16,709 nt of DNA from JAJYBV01 sp021812265 (GTDB taxonomy: Bacteria > Chloroflexota > Ktedonobacteria > Ktedonobacterales > JACDGC01). The notes under the pieces are model-generated. The model was given only the letters and a program-made list of their open reading frames with translations. It was not told the DNA's origin and did not search any database. The stretch is taken from positions 1-16,709 of the forward strand of contig DAIDIC010000081.1 of assembly GCA_027459525.1 (NCBI GenBank), written 5' to 3'. Numbering within the stretch: the stretch's first letter is position 1; each line of letters starts with the position of its first letter. A program made the translations under genes and the position numbers. Below, piece by piece: positions 1-8,739 of this stretch.

Positions 1-2
1 GG

Positions 3-3000
3 TATTTGGAAGATGGGACGGTTCAGTTTTTAGGGCGGCTCGATCAGCAGGTGAAGATTCGGGGATATCGCATTGAGCCGGGGGAGATTGAGCATCGGCT
101 GGCGCAGCACCCACTGGTGCGCGATTGTGTGGTTACCGTTCATAAAGACGCTTACGGCGAAAAATATTTGGTAGGGTATGTTGTGCCGGACGGTTCCTTT
201 GCTGCGCAAAGTTTACGTGAATATTTGCAGGCGCAGCTTCCTGCGTATATGGTACCCGCGGAATTTATAGCTTTAGACGCATTTCCGCTGAATTCCAGCG
301 GCAAAGTCGATCGCCGCGCTTTACCTGCGCCAACACATGAATCTATGCGCGAAGATGATACGTTTATTGCGCCAAATACTGCCATGGAATTCATGTTAGC
401 CAAAATGTGGGCAGAAATATTGCGCGTTGATCGAGTCAGCGCGCGCGATAACTTTTTTGCTTTAGGCGGACACTCACTGTTAGCTACCCGGCTGGTTTCT
501 CGAATACGTGAAACTATGCGTTTAGAAATGCCGCTTATTGCTGTTTTTGAACACGCCATATTGGGGGATTTGGCGGCATACCTCACCAAAATGCAGGAGC
601 AAGCTCCGCAAAACGCAAATGAACAGCCGATTACTAAGGCAGTTTCATATGATAGAAAAGAACTGCCGCTTTCGTATGCGCAGCAGCGCTTGTGGCTGCT
701 GGATCAGCTGCAGCCCGGCAATACCAGTTATAATATGCCAATGGCGTTTCATATGCGCGGACCTCTTCACTTTGCGGCGTTGGAACAAAGTTTGAATACG
801 ATTTATGAACGGCAAAACGCTTTGCGCACAACATTTACGGCAGATAAAGGCACACCGGCGCAGGTAATTGCTCCATTTACGCCAATAACGCTGATTCATA
901 TCGACCTTTCGGGTTTGCCGGATGAAAAAGAACGCATTGAATATGCGCAAAACTTCATGAGTTACGAAGGTCAGCATGTGTTTTATCTTGCGAATGGTCC
1001 GTTAATTCGGTTTACGTTAGCGCACATGGGGACGGATTGGCATATTTTAATTGTGAATATGCATCATATCTGTTCCGATGGCTGGTCTTTAGCAATTTTT
1101 ACCGAGGAATTAGCGGCGCTGTATGCGGCGTATCTGCAAGGTCTGCCATCTCCACTGCCCCCGCTGGAATTACAATATGCCGATTATGCGGTGTGGCAGC
1201 GGGAACAGAGCCATAACGCCGAGCAAGAACGCCAACTGGCATATTGGAAGGATCGTTTGCAAGATTTTCCATCGGTGTTATCCTTACCTACTGATTATAC
1301 ACGCCCGGCGCTGCAGAACTATCAGGGGGCATACCTTGGGTTTAGTATTCCGGAGACGTTAAGCGATCTATTACGGATCTTTAGCAAACAGAATAACGCA
1401 ACCCTCTTTATGACATTGCTGGCAATTTTTCAGATATTGCTGTCGCGGTTGTCGGGGCAGTCTGATATCGTTGCAGGCATACCCATTGCCAACAGAACTC
1501 GCGCCGAAGTCGAGAAGATTATTGGTTTTTTTGTGAATATGCTGCCGATGCGTATCGATCTTGCGCAGAACCTTTCCTTCCGCGAACTAATTGCGCAAAT
1601 ACGCGAAATAGCTTTAGGAGCGTTTTCTCATCAGGATATTGTTTTTGACAGATTGCTTGAAGAGTTGAATGTGGCGCGCGATTTGAGCCATAACCCAATT
1701 TTCCAAGTATCTTTTAATGTGGTAAATACTCCTGAATTGACAAGCCGCTGGGGCGATTTGCAGGTGGAAATTTCTATGCCGGAAGATATCGGATCGAAAT
1801 TTGATTTAACGGTATACGTTGAAGAAATGGCTCGTGAAATAAAATTAGAATTGTTATACAGCGCAAGTTTGTTTGCGTCGCCGCGCATGCAAGAATTTGC
1901 CGGGCAATATATTTATTTGGCTGAACAGGCTATGCAATTTCCCGATACACCGCTACGGCAATTTTCACTAGTAACACCGGCAATTCAGCCGATATTGCCG
2001 GATCCATCAATGCCGCTTTCCGATCGATGGGAAGGCGCTGTACACGAGCTATTTGCCAAACAGGCGGCAAGATTGCCAAACAAATTGGCGGTTCGTGATT
2101 CGCAAGATGAATGGAGCTATCATGAACTTGAGGAGCGCAGCAATCAGCTTGCTCGATTCCTGATGCAGCGGGGTGTTTTGCTGGGAAGCGCTGTCGCTGT
2201 TTATGCGCACCGAAACGCTTCGCTGGTATGGGCAATTTTAGGTATTTTTAAGGCCGGCGCAGCGTATACTATTCTCGATCCTGCATATCCGCCAGCCAGG
2301 TTGCTGTATTATGCGCAACAAACTCAAGCGCAAGCAGTAATTACCGTGGCAGGATCCGGTGATTTGCCGCAAGAATTGCTGGCGTTTTTTGGTGGTGAGG
2401 AGTCACAGCGCATTATTGCTTTGCCTAGGTTGAGCGCCGCGCGCGCAACACAATTTTTAGCCGAGTTTTCGCCGGAACCGCCGCTGCACGCTGAAACTAA
2501 CCCGGATGATATCGCCAGTATTACATTTACTTCCGGATCAACGGGGCAGCCAAAAGGGATATTGCAGCGTCATGGGCCGTTAACACACTTTTTCCCGTGG
2601 ATGCAAACTACTTTTGGGCTGGATGAACACGATCGTTATGCAATGTTTTCCGGGTTGTCGCATGATCCATTGCAGAAAGATATATTTACCCCATTATGTT
2701 TTGGCGCCACCGTTTGTGTTCCGGATCCCAATGAAATTGCGTCACCGGGTTGGTCTGCAAAGTGGATGGCGCAAGAGGGCATTACATTTGCCAACTTTAC
2801 GCCTGCTATGCTGCAATTGGTGACACAGCTCCCTTCCACCGAACAATATCTCTGTCTGCCGGCGCTGCGCTATGCTTTTGTTGTGGGCGATACACTGAAA
2901 CGGCATGATGTGTCACGCTTGTGGGCAATTGCGCCGTATGTAAAATGCATCAATGTATTTGGATCTACTGAAACGCAACGCGCGGTAAGTTACTTTCCCA

Positions 3001-3965
3001 TACCACGGGAAGAGCAAACGCAAGAGTGGCAAATTACGAAAGAAGTGATTCCACTGGGGCGAGGTATGGGTGATACGCAAATACTTGTTTTAACGCCGGA
3101 ACGCGCAATGTGCGGTGTTGGTGAGCAGGGTGAAATAGTGATGCGCAGCCCGCATCTTGCAAAAGGCTATTTAAAAAATGACGCGCTGACACAAGATCGA
3201 TTTATTGTCAATCCGTTTACGCATGATCCGACAGATCGTATGTATTGTACCGGTGATTTAGGGCGATATTTACCAACCGGCGATGTTGAATATGTTGCGC
3301 GCAGCGACCAACAGACGCAAATTCGCGGCTTCCGTGTAGAACCGGGAGAAATTGAAGCGATATTGCGAGAATATCCCGCAGTTCGTGAAACTGCAGTTGT
3401 CGCACATGGCGATGGCGATAATAAACGCCTTATCGCGTATGTGGTATTGTCTCAGGAATTTACAGCGCCGCAAATAGCCGATGAATTGCGGAAATTTACG
3501 CAAACTAAGCTGCCGATTTATATGGTCCCAGCGGCGTTTGTAGTAATACCTGCGCTTCCGCTTACGCCAAACGGAAAATTAGATCGGAAAGCCCTGCCTG
3601 CTCCGGCAGAGCGGCAAACCGTTGACGCCGCCGCTGAGGAACCCAGCACCCCAACCGAAGTAGCGCTGGCGCTTTTATGGCAGGATGTGTTGAATATGAG
3701 TCACATTGGCATAGATGATAATTTTTTTGATTTGGGCGGACATTCTTTGCTGGCTACACAGCTGCTATCACGGATTATTGAATCAATAAATAACACGGTA
3801 ACATTGCGTATGCTCTTTGAGGCGCCAACAATCAGAGATTTTGCTGCGACCATTGATCGGCTGAGCAATAACCAAAACAGCGGGCAGCCGGCTTTGTTGC
3901 CTCGCACACGTGTTGTTCATCGTCAGTCAGCCGCAGCGCTGCCAAATGATGAGCAGCCGGAATGA
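3..3965 (+). CDS. Nonribosomal peptide synthetase, 3' part (A-PCP-C-A-PCP)
   Basis: The gene is cut by the window start; reading is open from codon 3-5 and the TTG at 6 is internal. Domains in order: C-terminal part of an adenylation domain (A8 motif GRLDQQVKIRG at 33-65, A10 SGKVDR at 297-314); carrier protein with LGGHSL, phosphopantetheine Ser at 474-476; condensation domain (C1 SYAQQRLW from 672, active-site HHICSDG at 1062-1082, later IGFFVNM and HNPIFQVSFN); complete adenylation domain about 2040-3600 (A3 TFTSGSTGQPKG at 2523-2558, A4-region SHDPLQKDIF from 2658, A5-region FGSTETQRAVSYF from 2958, A7 CTGDLGRYLP, A10 NGKLDR); second carrier, Ser at 3744-3746; then about 35 low-complexity residues. 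No epimerase lies before the C domain, so an LCL type is expected. No thioesterase or reductase follows. The A4/A5 motifs resemble fungal Lys2, so the activated acid may be unusual. The product is unknown. Confidence 0.96.
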   Translation, partial: YLEDGTVQFLGRLDQQVKIRGYRIEPGEIEHRLAQHPLVRDCVVTVHKDAYGEKYLVGYVVPDGSFAAQSLREYLQAQLPAYMVPAEFIALDAFPLNSSGKVDRRALPAPTHESMREDDTFIAPNTAMEFMLAKMWAEILRVDRVSARDNFFALGGHSLLATRLVSRIRETMRLEMPLIAVFEHAILGDLAAYLTKMQEQAPQNANEQPITKAVSYDRKELPLSYAQQRLWLLDQLQPGNTSYNMPMAFHMRGPLHFAALEQSLNTIYERQNALRTTFTADKGTPAQVIAPFTPITLIHIDLSGLPDEKERIEYAQNFMSYEGQHVFYLANGPLIRFTLAHMGTDWHILIVNMHHICSDGWSLAIFTEELAALYAAYLQGLPSPLPPLELQYADYAVWQREQSHNAEQERQLAYWKDRLQDFPSVLSLPTDYTRPALQNYQGAYLGFSIPETLSDLLRIFSKQNNATLFMTLLAIFQILLSRLSGQSDIVAGIPIANRTRAEVEKIIGFFVNMLPMRIDLAQNLSFRELIAQIREIALGAFSHQDIVFDRLLEELNVARDLSHNPIFQVSFNVVNTPELTSRWGDLQVEISMPEDIGSKFDLTVYVEEMAREIKLELLYSASLFASPRMQEFAGQYIYLAEQAMQFPDTPLRQFSLVTPAIQPILPDPSMPLSDRWEGAVHELFAKQAARLPNKLAVRDSQDEWSYHELEERSNQLARFLMQRGVLLGSAVAVYAHRNASLVWAILGIFKAGAAYTILDPAYPPARLLYYAQQTQAQAVITVAGSGDLPQELLAFFGGEESQRIIALPRLSAARATQFLAEFSPEPPLHAETNPDDIASITFTSGSTGQPKGILQRHGPLTHFFPWMQTTFGLDEHDRYAMFSGLSHDPLQKDIFTPLCFGATVCVPDPNEIASPGWSAKWMAQEGITFANFTPAMLQLVTQLPSTEQYLCLPALRYAFVVGDTLKRHDVSRLWAIAPYVKCINVFGSTETQRAVSYFPIPREEQTQEWQITKEVIPLGRGMGDTQILVLTPERAMCGVGEQGEIVMRSPHLAKGYLKNDALTQDRFIVNPFTHDPTDRMYCTGDLGRYLPTGDVEYVARSDQQTQIRGFRVEPGEIEAILREYPAVRETAVVAHGDGDNKRLIAYVVLSQEFTAPQIADELRKFTQTKLPIYMVPAAFVVIPALPLTPNGKLDRKALPAPAERQTVDAAAEEPSTPTEVALALLWQDVLNMSHIGIDDNFFDLGGHSLLATQLLSRIIESINNTVTLRMLFEAPTIRDFAATIDRLSNNQNSGQPALLPRTRVVHRQSAAALPNDEQPE

Positions 3966-6529
3966 GAGTAAAAATAATGATACCATCATCAGAACAAACT
4001 ACAAAAGATACGGATCGCTTACATATACGCTTGAAAGATCCTACTTGGACGCTTTGGCGGCAGGCCATATTACGAGGCGCCGGTTTTCCGGCTGAATATG
4101 CGCTGCGGCTTGCGTCTGCGGAAAGCGCAGCGGCAACTGCGCAGATACTGCAATTGGAGCAAGAATACGGTCAGATGAAGCGAACTGCAGTAGATTTGCT
4201 GAAAACACTGCGCAGCGCAGACGCCACGCGAATTAAAGTGTATACAAATGCGATTCATCGACTGCATGCGGGGAAAATTCCCGCAGCTAGTGATTTTCCG
4301 GCGCAAGCGCAAGAAGTTATTGAGCAGCTAAGACAAATTCAGGAGCGGCTTGGAGACGCACAGCAAGCATATTTGCATGGGTTTAAGCGCAATTTTGCAA
4401 ATGCAGCTGAGCAATTGCGCGATATTGTGGCAGATGATGTATTTCAGCAGGCAATTGCTTGGCAAAATCGTCAAGCGCTGCATACAGGATTGAAGCCATT
4501 TTTAACACAACCATTGGAGCATCAAAAGCATCATCGCATGACGTTGGCAAAATATCTTCAACGCTATTGTTTGAAAAATGACACGATCGGTTTTTTTGGT
4601 CCTGTTGGCTGGGCATATTGGACAGAAAACATCGCAACAGATCTGCAGTTGGGGCCAACCTTGCTGGCAAAGCGGACTACATATGTTGAAGGGTGGTGTG
4701 TGAACGCAATTGGGGCAGCCTTGGTGGCAGAATATCCGCAAATGCTGCGTTGGGCTAAGCCGTGTTTGGCTCCATATATACGGGTGAGTCAAAATAAATT
4801 ATATGTGCCGTTTACTGCGCCGATTGCGCTTTCTTCCGCACAGTTTGCGGTATTAATGGCGTGCAACGGCGCAGCTTCTGCAATTGCAATAGCCGAGCGT
4901 TTACCAAAAGAGGGAATTCTTGGGCTGACCCATCCATCAGATGTATACGAGATTTTAGCGACTTTGCAATCATCAAGAAGAATAACTTGGTCTATGGATG
5001 TTTCGCTGGAAAATCCATTTCCGGAACGCGCCTTCCGAAAAAATATTGAACAGATAGCAGATACTGAATTGCGCGAAATTGCTCTTTCGGTGGTTTCCGA
5101 TTTAGAACAGCATGTGCGTAATGCGCAGCAGGCCAATACATCTTCGGAAATAGATCGGGCAATAGCAGATTTTGAAACGTGGTTTACTTCAATAACTCAG
5201 CAGTCTGCCACACGATCTTCCGGCGCGCTGTATGCGGGCAGAACATTATTATATGAAGATTGTGTGCGTGCGGCAGAAGCGCGCCTTGGAGTGTCTGTAT
5301 TGCAGGGTTTGGAAGCGCCATTGGCGCTGATTCTTACAAGCGCACGCTGGCTTGGCTATCAGCTTGCAGAAGGATGCAGAGAATTTTTTCAGGATAGTTA
5401 TGACAAACTTGCGTTGAAAAATAAGACTTCTAAAATTTCATTTGCCGAATATTATTCATGGGTGTTTTCTCAATTTACTGCAGATGTGCAACCTTATTTG
5501 CAGCCGGCGCAGCAAATGTTTTATCAGAAATGGGCGGCGATATTGCCGGACGCTACGGGGCTGCGGCGGATAGATCTATCATCAGACGCTATAGATCACC
5601 AAATCCGGGAACTTTTTGCCGCGCCGGGACCGGGATGGAACTCGGCGTATTTTCACAGCCCAGACATTATGTTTGCCGCCGAAAATTTAGATGCGCTGAA
5701 CCGCACTGATTTTTTATATGTTTTAGGCGAACTGCATTTGGGTATGAATACATTGGATGGCAATTTATTTACTGAACAAAACCCTAACGCTGCGGATATG
5801 TTTGCAGCAATGCAAGAGGATATTCCTTTTCCATTGGTTCTGCCGATCGCCTCCAGCCAAGCGCTGCCTTCATCACGAATACAGCAGTCATTGGCGTTGC
5901 CAAAAGATGTTCGACTGGCAGCAACTACCGATGTGTGCGACGCGCCTTCCAGCCAAATAGTTCGCTTGGGAGATTTGGTTATAGAGCGCATTGATGGCGA
6001 ATTGTCGGTTCATACGTATGATGAGCAAAGACGATTTGATGTGATGGATGTTTTCAGTGATTATTTTTCAGTGATTGCCGGAGATTATTTTGCGCTTTTT
6101 CCTCAGCAAGAACATACTCCGCGAGTTACACTGGATCGACTGGTAGTAGTGCGTGAGTCATGGAAATTTTACGCGGATCAGCTTCAGTTTGCAACCGTAC
6201 AAGATCAAGCGGAAAGTTATTTAGCGTTGCGCAGGTGGGCGCAGCGTCTTGGCATGCCGCGTTTTCTGTTTTACCGAACATGGAAAGAGCGGAAGCCGTG
6301 CTATTTGGATTTGGACAGCCCGATCTATGCAGAGCTATTTATAAAAGAAATTCATTCCGCGCTTCAGGGCGCTGCGCCGATGGATGAATTTGTGCTTTCT
6401 GTCAGTGAGATGACGCCAACTCCGGATCAAGCGTGGCTTACAGACGCGCAAGGAAGGCATTATGTCAGCGAAATACGCATAGCTGCAGTCGATAAAAAAT
6501 TGGAATACATTACAGAAACGCATATATAA
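3962..6529 (+). CDS. Small LanB-like protein (lantibiotic dehydratase N-domain, tRNA-dependent family)
   Basis: 855 residues, recognised as the lantibiotic dehydratase N-terminal (glutamylation) family. Residues 201-217 read RYCLKNDTIGFFGPVGW, where class I LanB enzymes have R-x-TPFGLFAG. The C-terminal part (LRRWAQRLGMPRFLFYRTW, YLDLDSP, then a VSEMTPTPDQAWL segment and a SEIRI end) matches the usual close of that domain. The roughly 250-residue SpaB_C elimination domain is absent (NisB is about 990 residues), as in 'small LanBs'. Some small LanBs, such as TglB, are PEARLs that attach an amino acid from aminoacyl-tRNA to a peptide C-terminus. The ATG at 3962 overlaps the NRPS stop as ATGA, implying translational coupling; a second ATG at 3977 is possible. 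No precursor peptide gene was seen beside it. A role on an NRPS-bound or released peptide is inference; glutamylation without elimination is the alternative. Confidence 0.9.
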   Translation: MRVKIMIPSSEQTTKDTDRLHIRLKDPTWTLWRQAILRGAGFPAEYALRLASAESAAATAQILQLEQEYGQMKRTAVDLLKTLRSADATRIKVYTNAIHRLHAGKIPAASDFPAQAQEVIEQLRQIQERLGDAQQAYLHGFKRNFANAAEQLRDIVADDVFQQAIAWQNRQALHTGLKPFLTQPLEHQKHHRMTLAKYLQRYCLKNDTIGFFGPVGWAYWTENIATDLQLGPTLLAKRTTYVEGWCVNAIGAALVAEYPQMLRWAKPCLAPYIRVSQNKLYVPFTAPIALSSAQFAVLMACNGAASAIAIAERLPKEGILGLTHPSDVYEILATLQSSRRITWSMDVSLENPFPERAFRKNIEQIADTELREIALSVVSDLEQHVRNAQQANTSSEIDRAIADFETWFTSITQQSATRSSGALYAGRTLLYEDCVRAAEARLGVSVLQGLEAPLALILTSARWLGYQLAEGCREFFQDSYDKLALKNKTSKISFAEYYSWVFSQFTADVQPYLQPAQQMFYQKWAAILPDATGLRRIDLSSDAIDHQIRELFAAPGPGWNSAYFHSPDIMFAAENLDALNRTDFLYVLGELHLGMNTLDGNLFTEQNPNAADMFAAMQEDIPFPLVLPIASSQALPSSRIQQSLALPKDVRLAATTDVCDAPSSQIVRLGDLVIERIDGELSVHTYDEQRRFDVMDVFSDYFSVIAGDYFALFPQQEHTPRVTLDRLVVVRESWKFYADQLQFATVQDQAESYLALRRWAQRLGMPRFLFYRTWKERKPCYLDLDSPIYAELFIKEIHSALQGAAPMDEFVLSVSEMTPTPDQAWLTDAQGRHYVSEIRIAAVDKKLEYITETHI

Positions 6530-6699
6530 AGAAGCGTACAGCAAATAAATTGTATTTTGCAAAGGTGACTGGCTGATTTGTTGAGCAGCGGCCTGCAAAC
6601 AGTGAGGCAAGGATGCAAAAGATGCGGCAGCCCCTATGGACATTGCTTATATTTGAGCGATGAGCTAAGGCGGCTGCGCGTATCTTTCATTGATGGATA

Positions 6700-7377
6700 T
6701 TAAAAATTTATGCCTAATTGCTGCCGAACATCATCTAGGTTATAAAAGAGGGATTCTTTTACAATTTTACCGTCTTTACGGGTAACCACCGTAACACCTT
6801 TAATGTTGAAGGCGCGGTTTGTAGCCGGAAAACCTAAAAATGTGCCGACATGCGCGCCTGTGGCAACCCATTCGGAAATGATTTGTTCACCATTGACAAA
6901 CGTGTTTGTTGGTTCAATGGTGATATTGCGCAAGCCAAACGCTTCGGTGCGCTTGTGTGCGGCAATGGCTTCGTGGCCGATAATCTGTTTTCCGGACAGG
7001 GGATCTTCAAGAATAGCTTCGGGATGATAATCGTTAATTACCATTTGAATATGCCGCTCTACCTCAGGGTTGCCGGTTGGTGGCTGCGGGGTATGAGATG
7101 GCTGTGGTGTTGGGGCATTTTGCCGGAACGAAAGGTGGTTTTGATAGGCGTTTACTGTTTTTTGTTCGTTTTGTGTTAATGGGCGATTGGTTCCGGTAGA
7201 CGCCGCCATTTTGCTTTTTTCAGATACAACAGTAAGTATTGTTGCTGCGGCGGCGGCAGTTGCGCCCATAGCGCTTAGCGCAGTTATAAAACCCCGGCGT
7301 GATAATTTGCCGTATGTTACTTTATTGGCCAAACTTTCAATGCTTTCGGGTTGTTCGTCTTTTTTCTTTTTGAACAT
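6700..7377 (-). CDS. Tat-exported SnoaL-like (NTF2-fold) protein
   Basis: 225 residues. A twin-arginine signal, SRRGFI with the arginines at residues 27-28, is followed by an Ala-rich hydrophobic stretch (TALSAMGATAAAAATIL), so export or membrane anchoring by the Tat route is likely. A Pro/Gln/Thr-rich linker (about 85-100) leads to a SnoaL/ester-cyclase-like domain, whose end IKGVTVVTRKDGKIVKESL...DVRQQLGI is typical of that NTF2-fold family. The start at 7377 is preferred over the ATG at 7389 because GGAG (minus strand, 7387-7384) sits 6 bases before it. The gene diverges from the downstream ABC permease and converges on the LanB-like gene. The substrate is unknown; many SnoaL-like proteins are not cyclases. 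The family call is fairly firm and the function is not. Confidence 0.85.
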   Translation of the reverse strand: MFKKKKDEQPESIESLANKVTYGKLSRRGFITALSAMGATAAAAATILTVVSEKSKMAASTGTNRPLTQNEQKTVNAYQNHLSFRQNAPTPQPSHTPQPPTGNPEVERHIQMVINDYHPEAILEDPLSGKQIIGHEAIAAHKRTEAFGLRNITIEPTNTFVNGEQIISEWVATGAHVGTFLGFPATNRAFNIKGVTVVTRKDGKIVKESLFYNLDDVRQQLGINF

Positions 7378-7477
7378 GGTTTTCTCCATAATAAAATTAG
7401 GACATCCATCTGTATTTGTATCATAATCGGTGAAAATATCGAAAAAGATATAGGCTTTTTGTTATAAAAAAAAGCTA

Positions 7478-7506
7478 TTGCAAATGTTGCTTGGATGGTC
7501 TATAGT
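7478..7506 (+). promoter_or_regulatory. Putative sigma-70-type promoter for the permease gene
   Basis: TTGCAA (7478-7483), a 17-base spacer and TATAGT (7501-7506). It points toward the permease at 7642, leaving a leader of about 130 bases. Motif reading only; the region is AT-rich, so chance matches are possible. Confidence 0.45.
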
Positions 7507-7641
7507 ATTTTCACACATATGAACTTTTGTTGTAAACTAGAGAATATTGTGGAAGATCTGCTATATATAGCGATTTGTAGCGCTAGGGATTGGCTTAGTC
7601 AGTACATCTATTAAGAATACCTTTAAAAAGTTCCGGAATTT

Positions 7642-8592
7642 ATGGGGGAGCATGAGTTTTGCGCTATGATGAATTTTATTACGCTATTAGAATCCCCGGA
7701 AACTGATGAGTTTATCACCAGTAAACGGCAAAGAAGCCAAGTATGGAGCCGATTTTTGCGCAAACGTGGGGCTTGGATAGGTATATTGCTGCTAACTGCC
7801 ATTTCACTGATGGCAATTTTGGCTCCAACTATTACTAAAGGGATAGACGCATATCACACCTTTATTTTCCAGTTTGATTTTCATCAGGTTGCCCCAACAT
7901 TTGATAATTTTCCTGTCGGTTTATTTGGGTATACCTCGCCGCCATTTTCGCAAAGCGTGTTTTCACAAACTGTGTATGGCGCGCGCGTATCTTTGCCGCT
8001 AGGCTTTGGAGCGGCGTTTATTGCTGTAATTTTAGGCGTTGTTATTGGCGCAGTCAGTGGGTTTTTTGGTGGATTAACTGAAACTATTCTTATGCGACTG
8101 ACCGATATTTTTTTAGCGGCGCCATTTTTGCCTTTAGTTATTGGCGTTTCAATTACTATGCAGCAAGTAAGGACTCCACTGTATTTTACCTTGCTATTTG
8201 GCTTTTTGGGCTGGGCGGAAATAGCGCGAATTGTACACGCTGAAGTGATAGTTATTTCAAATAAAGAATATATTGAAGCTGCGCGATCCCAAGGAATTTC
8301 TGAATTTCGCATATTGGTAAGACATGCTTTGCCGCAGACCGCGCCAATTATTATTGTTTGGGCGGCGCTATCGGTATCTTCTTTTATTTTAGCGGAATCT
8401 ACAATAGATTTTTTACAGATTGGGATAACAACTACGCAAACTTGGGGAACTATTATCTTTAATGGTGTGCCGTATATTCTTGCAAACAATTGGTGGTGGA
8501 TAACATTTCCTGGGTTATTTATTGCTTTAACTGTTATTGCGCTGAATTTAATCGGAGAATCACTGCGCAGTTCTATAGATTCTGGAAATTAA
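7642..8592 (+). CDS. ABC transporter permease, DppC/OppC-type
   Basis: 316 residues, an inner-membrane subunit of a binding-protein-dependent transporter of the peptide/nickel family. There is a cytoplasmic N-terminus of about 45 residues, a first membrane helix (GAWIGILLLTAISLMAILAP), an external segment, and then the typical YGARVSLPLGFGAAFIAVILG and GLTETILMRLTDIFLAAP stretches. The EAA loop that docks on the ATPase is clear (EYIEAARSQGISEFRILVRHALP), and the end has SFILAESTIDFLQIG...TWGTII. The usual GTDxxGRDVLSR block before YGARVSL is not conserved; FPVGLFGYTSPPFSQSVFSQ stands there. No partner permease, ATPase or binding protein is adjacent, so it is an orphan. The start is uncertain: no good Shine-Dalgarno precedes 7642, and ATGs at 7666 and 7669 are alternatives. 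The substrate cannot be told. Confidence 0.92.
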   Translation: MGEHEFCAMMNFITLLESPETDEFITSKRQRSQVWSRFLRKRGAWIGILLLTAISLMAILAPTITKGIDAYHTFIFQFDFHQVAPTFDNFPVGLFGYTSPPFSQSVFSQTVYGARVSLPLGFGAAFIAVILGVVIGAVSGFFGGLTETILMRLTDIFLAAPFLPLVIGVSITMQQVRTPLYFTLLFGFLGWAEIARIVHAEVIVISNKEYIEAARSQGISEFRILVRHALPQTAPIIIVWAALSVSSFILAESTIDFLQIGITTTQTWGTIIFNGVPYILANNWWWITFPGLFIALTVIALNLIGESLRSSIDSGN

Positions 8593-8612
8593 AGATATAG
8601 CGTCTATATCTT
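8592..8612 (+). terminator. Perfect 9-bp hairpin after the permease stop
   Basis: AAGATATAG, a CGT loop, then CTATATCTT, beginning at the last base of the stop codon. The stem is perfect but AT-rich, and only two T follow, so it may be a weak terminator or 3'-end stabiliser. Confidence 0.4.
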
Positions 8613-8621
8613 GTCAATGAG

Positions 8622-8737
8622 CTGAGTAGAAGCAGGGGTACAGGGGGCAGTATGCCCCATGACGGGGATTGGGGTATCCCCAAGCCTTCCTTTGTCTTGT
8701 TCAAGGTTTGGATCTATGGCGCCGGCGTAACAGAGTA
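8622..8737 (+). repeat. Intergenic repeat, tandem copy 1
   Basis: First of two near-identical tandem copies, about 118 bases apart. It runs from CTGAGTAGAAGCAGGGGTAC to GGCGTAACAGAGTA. Inside are short hairpins: GGGGCA-GTA-TGCCCC, then GGGG-TAT-CCCC, and the GC-rich GGCGCCGGCG near the end. There is no open frame of note and no transposase. It resembles a non-coding dispersed repeat or MITE-like element; the class is unknown. Confidence 0.9.
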
Positions 8738-8739
8738 CA

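Noticed and set aside
6613..6663. Short frame MQKMRQPLWTLLIFER after the LanB-like gene, considered as a precursor peptide
   Set aside because: AAGG abuts the ATG with no usable spacing, there is no Cys/Ser/Thr-rich core or leader, and the length is too small.
7519..7614. 31-codon frame (MNFCCKLEN...) between the candidate promoter and the permease
   Set aside because: No ribosome binding site, would begin almost at the transcript start, and has no recognisable motif.
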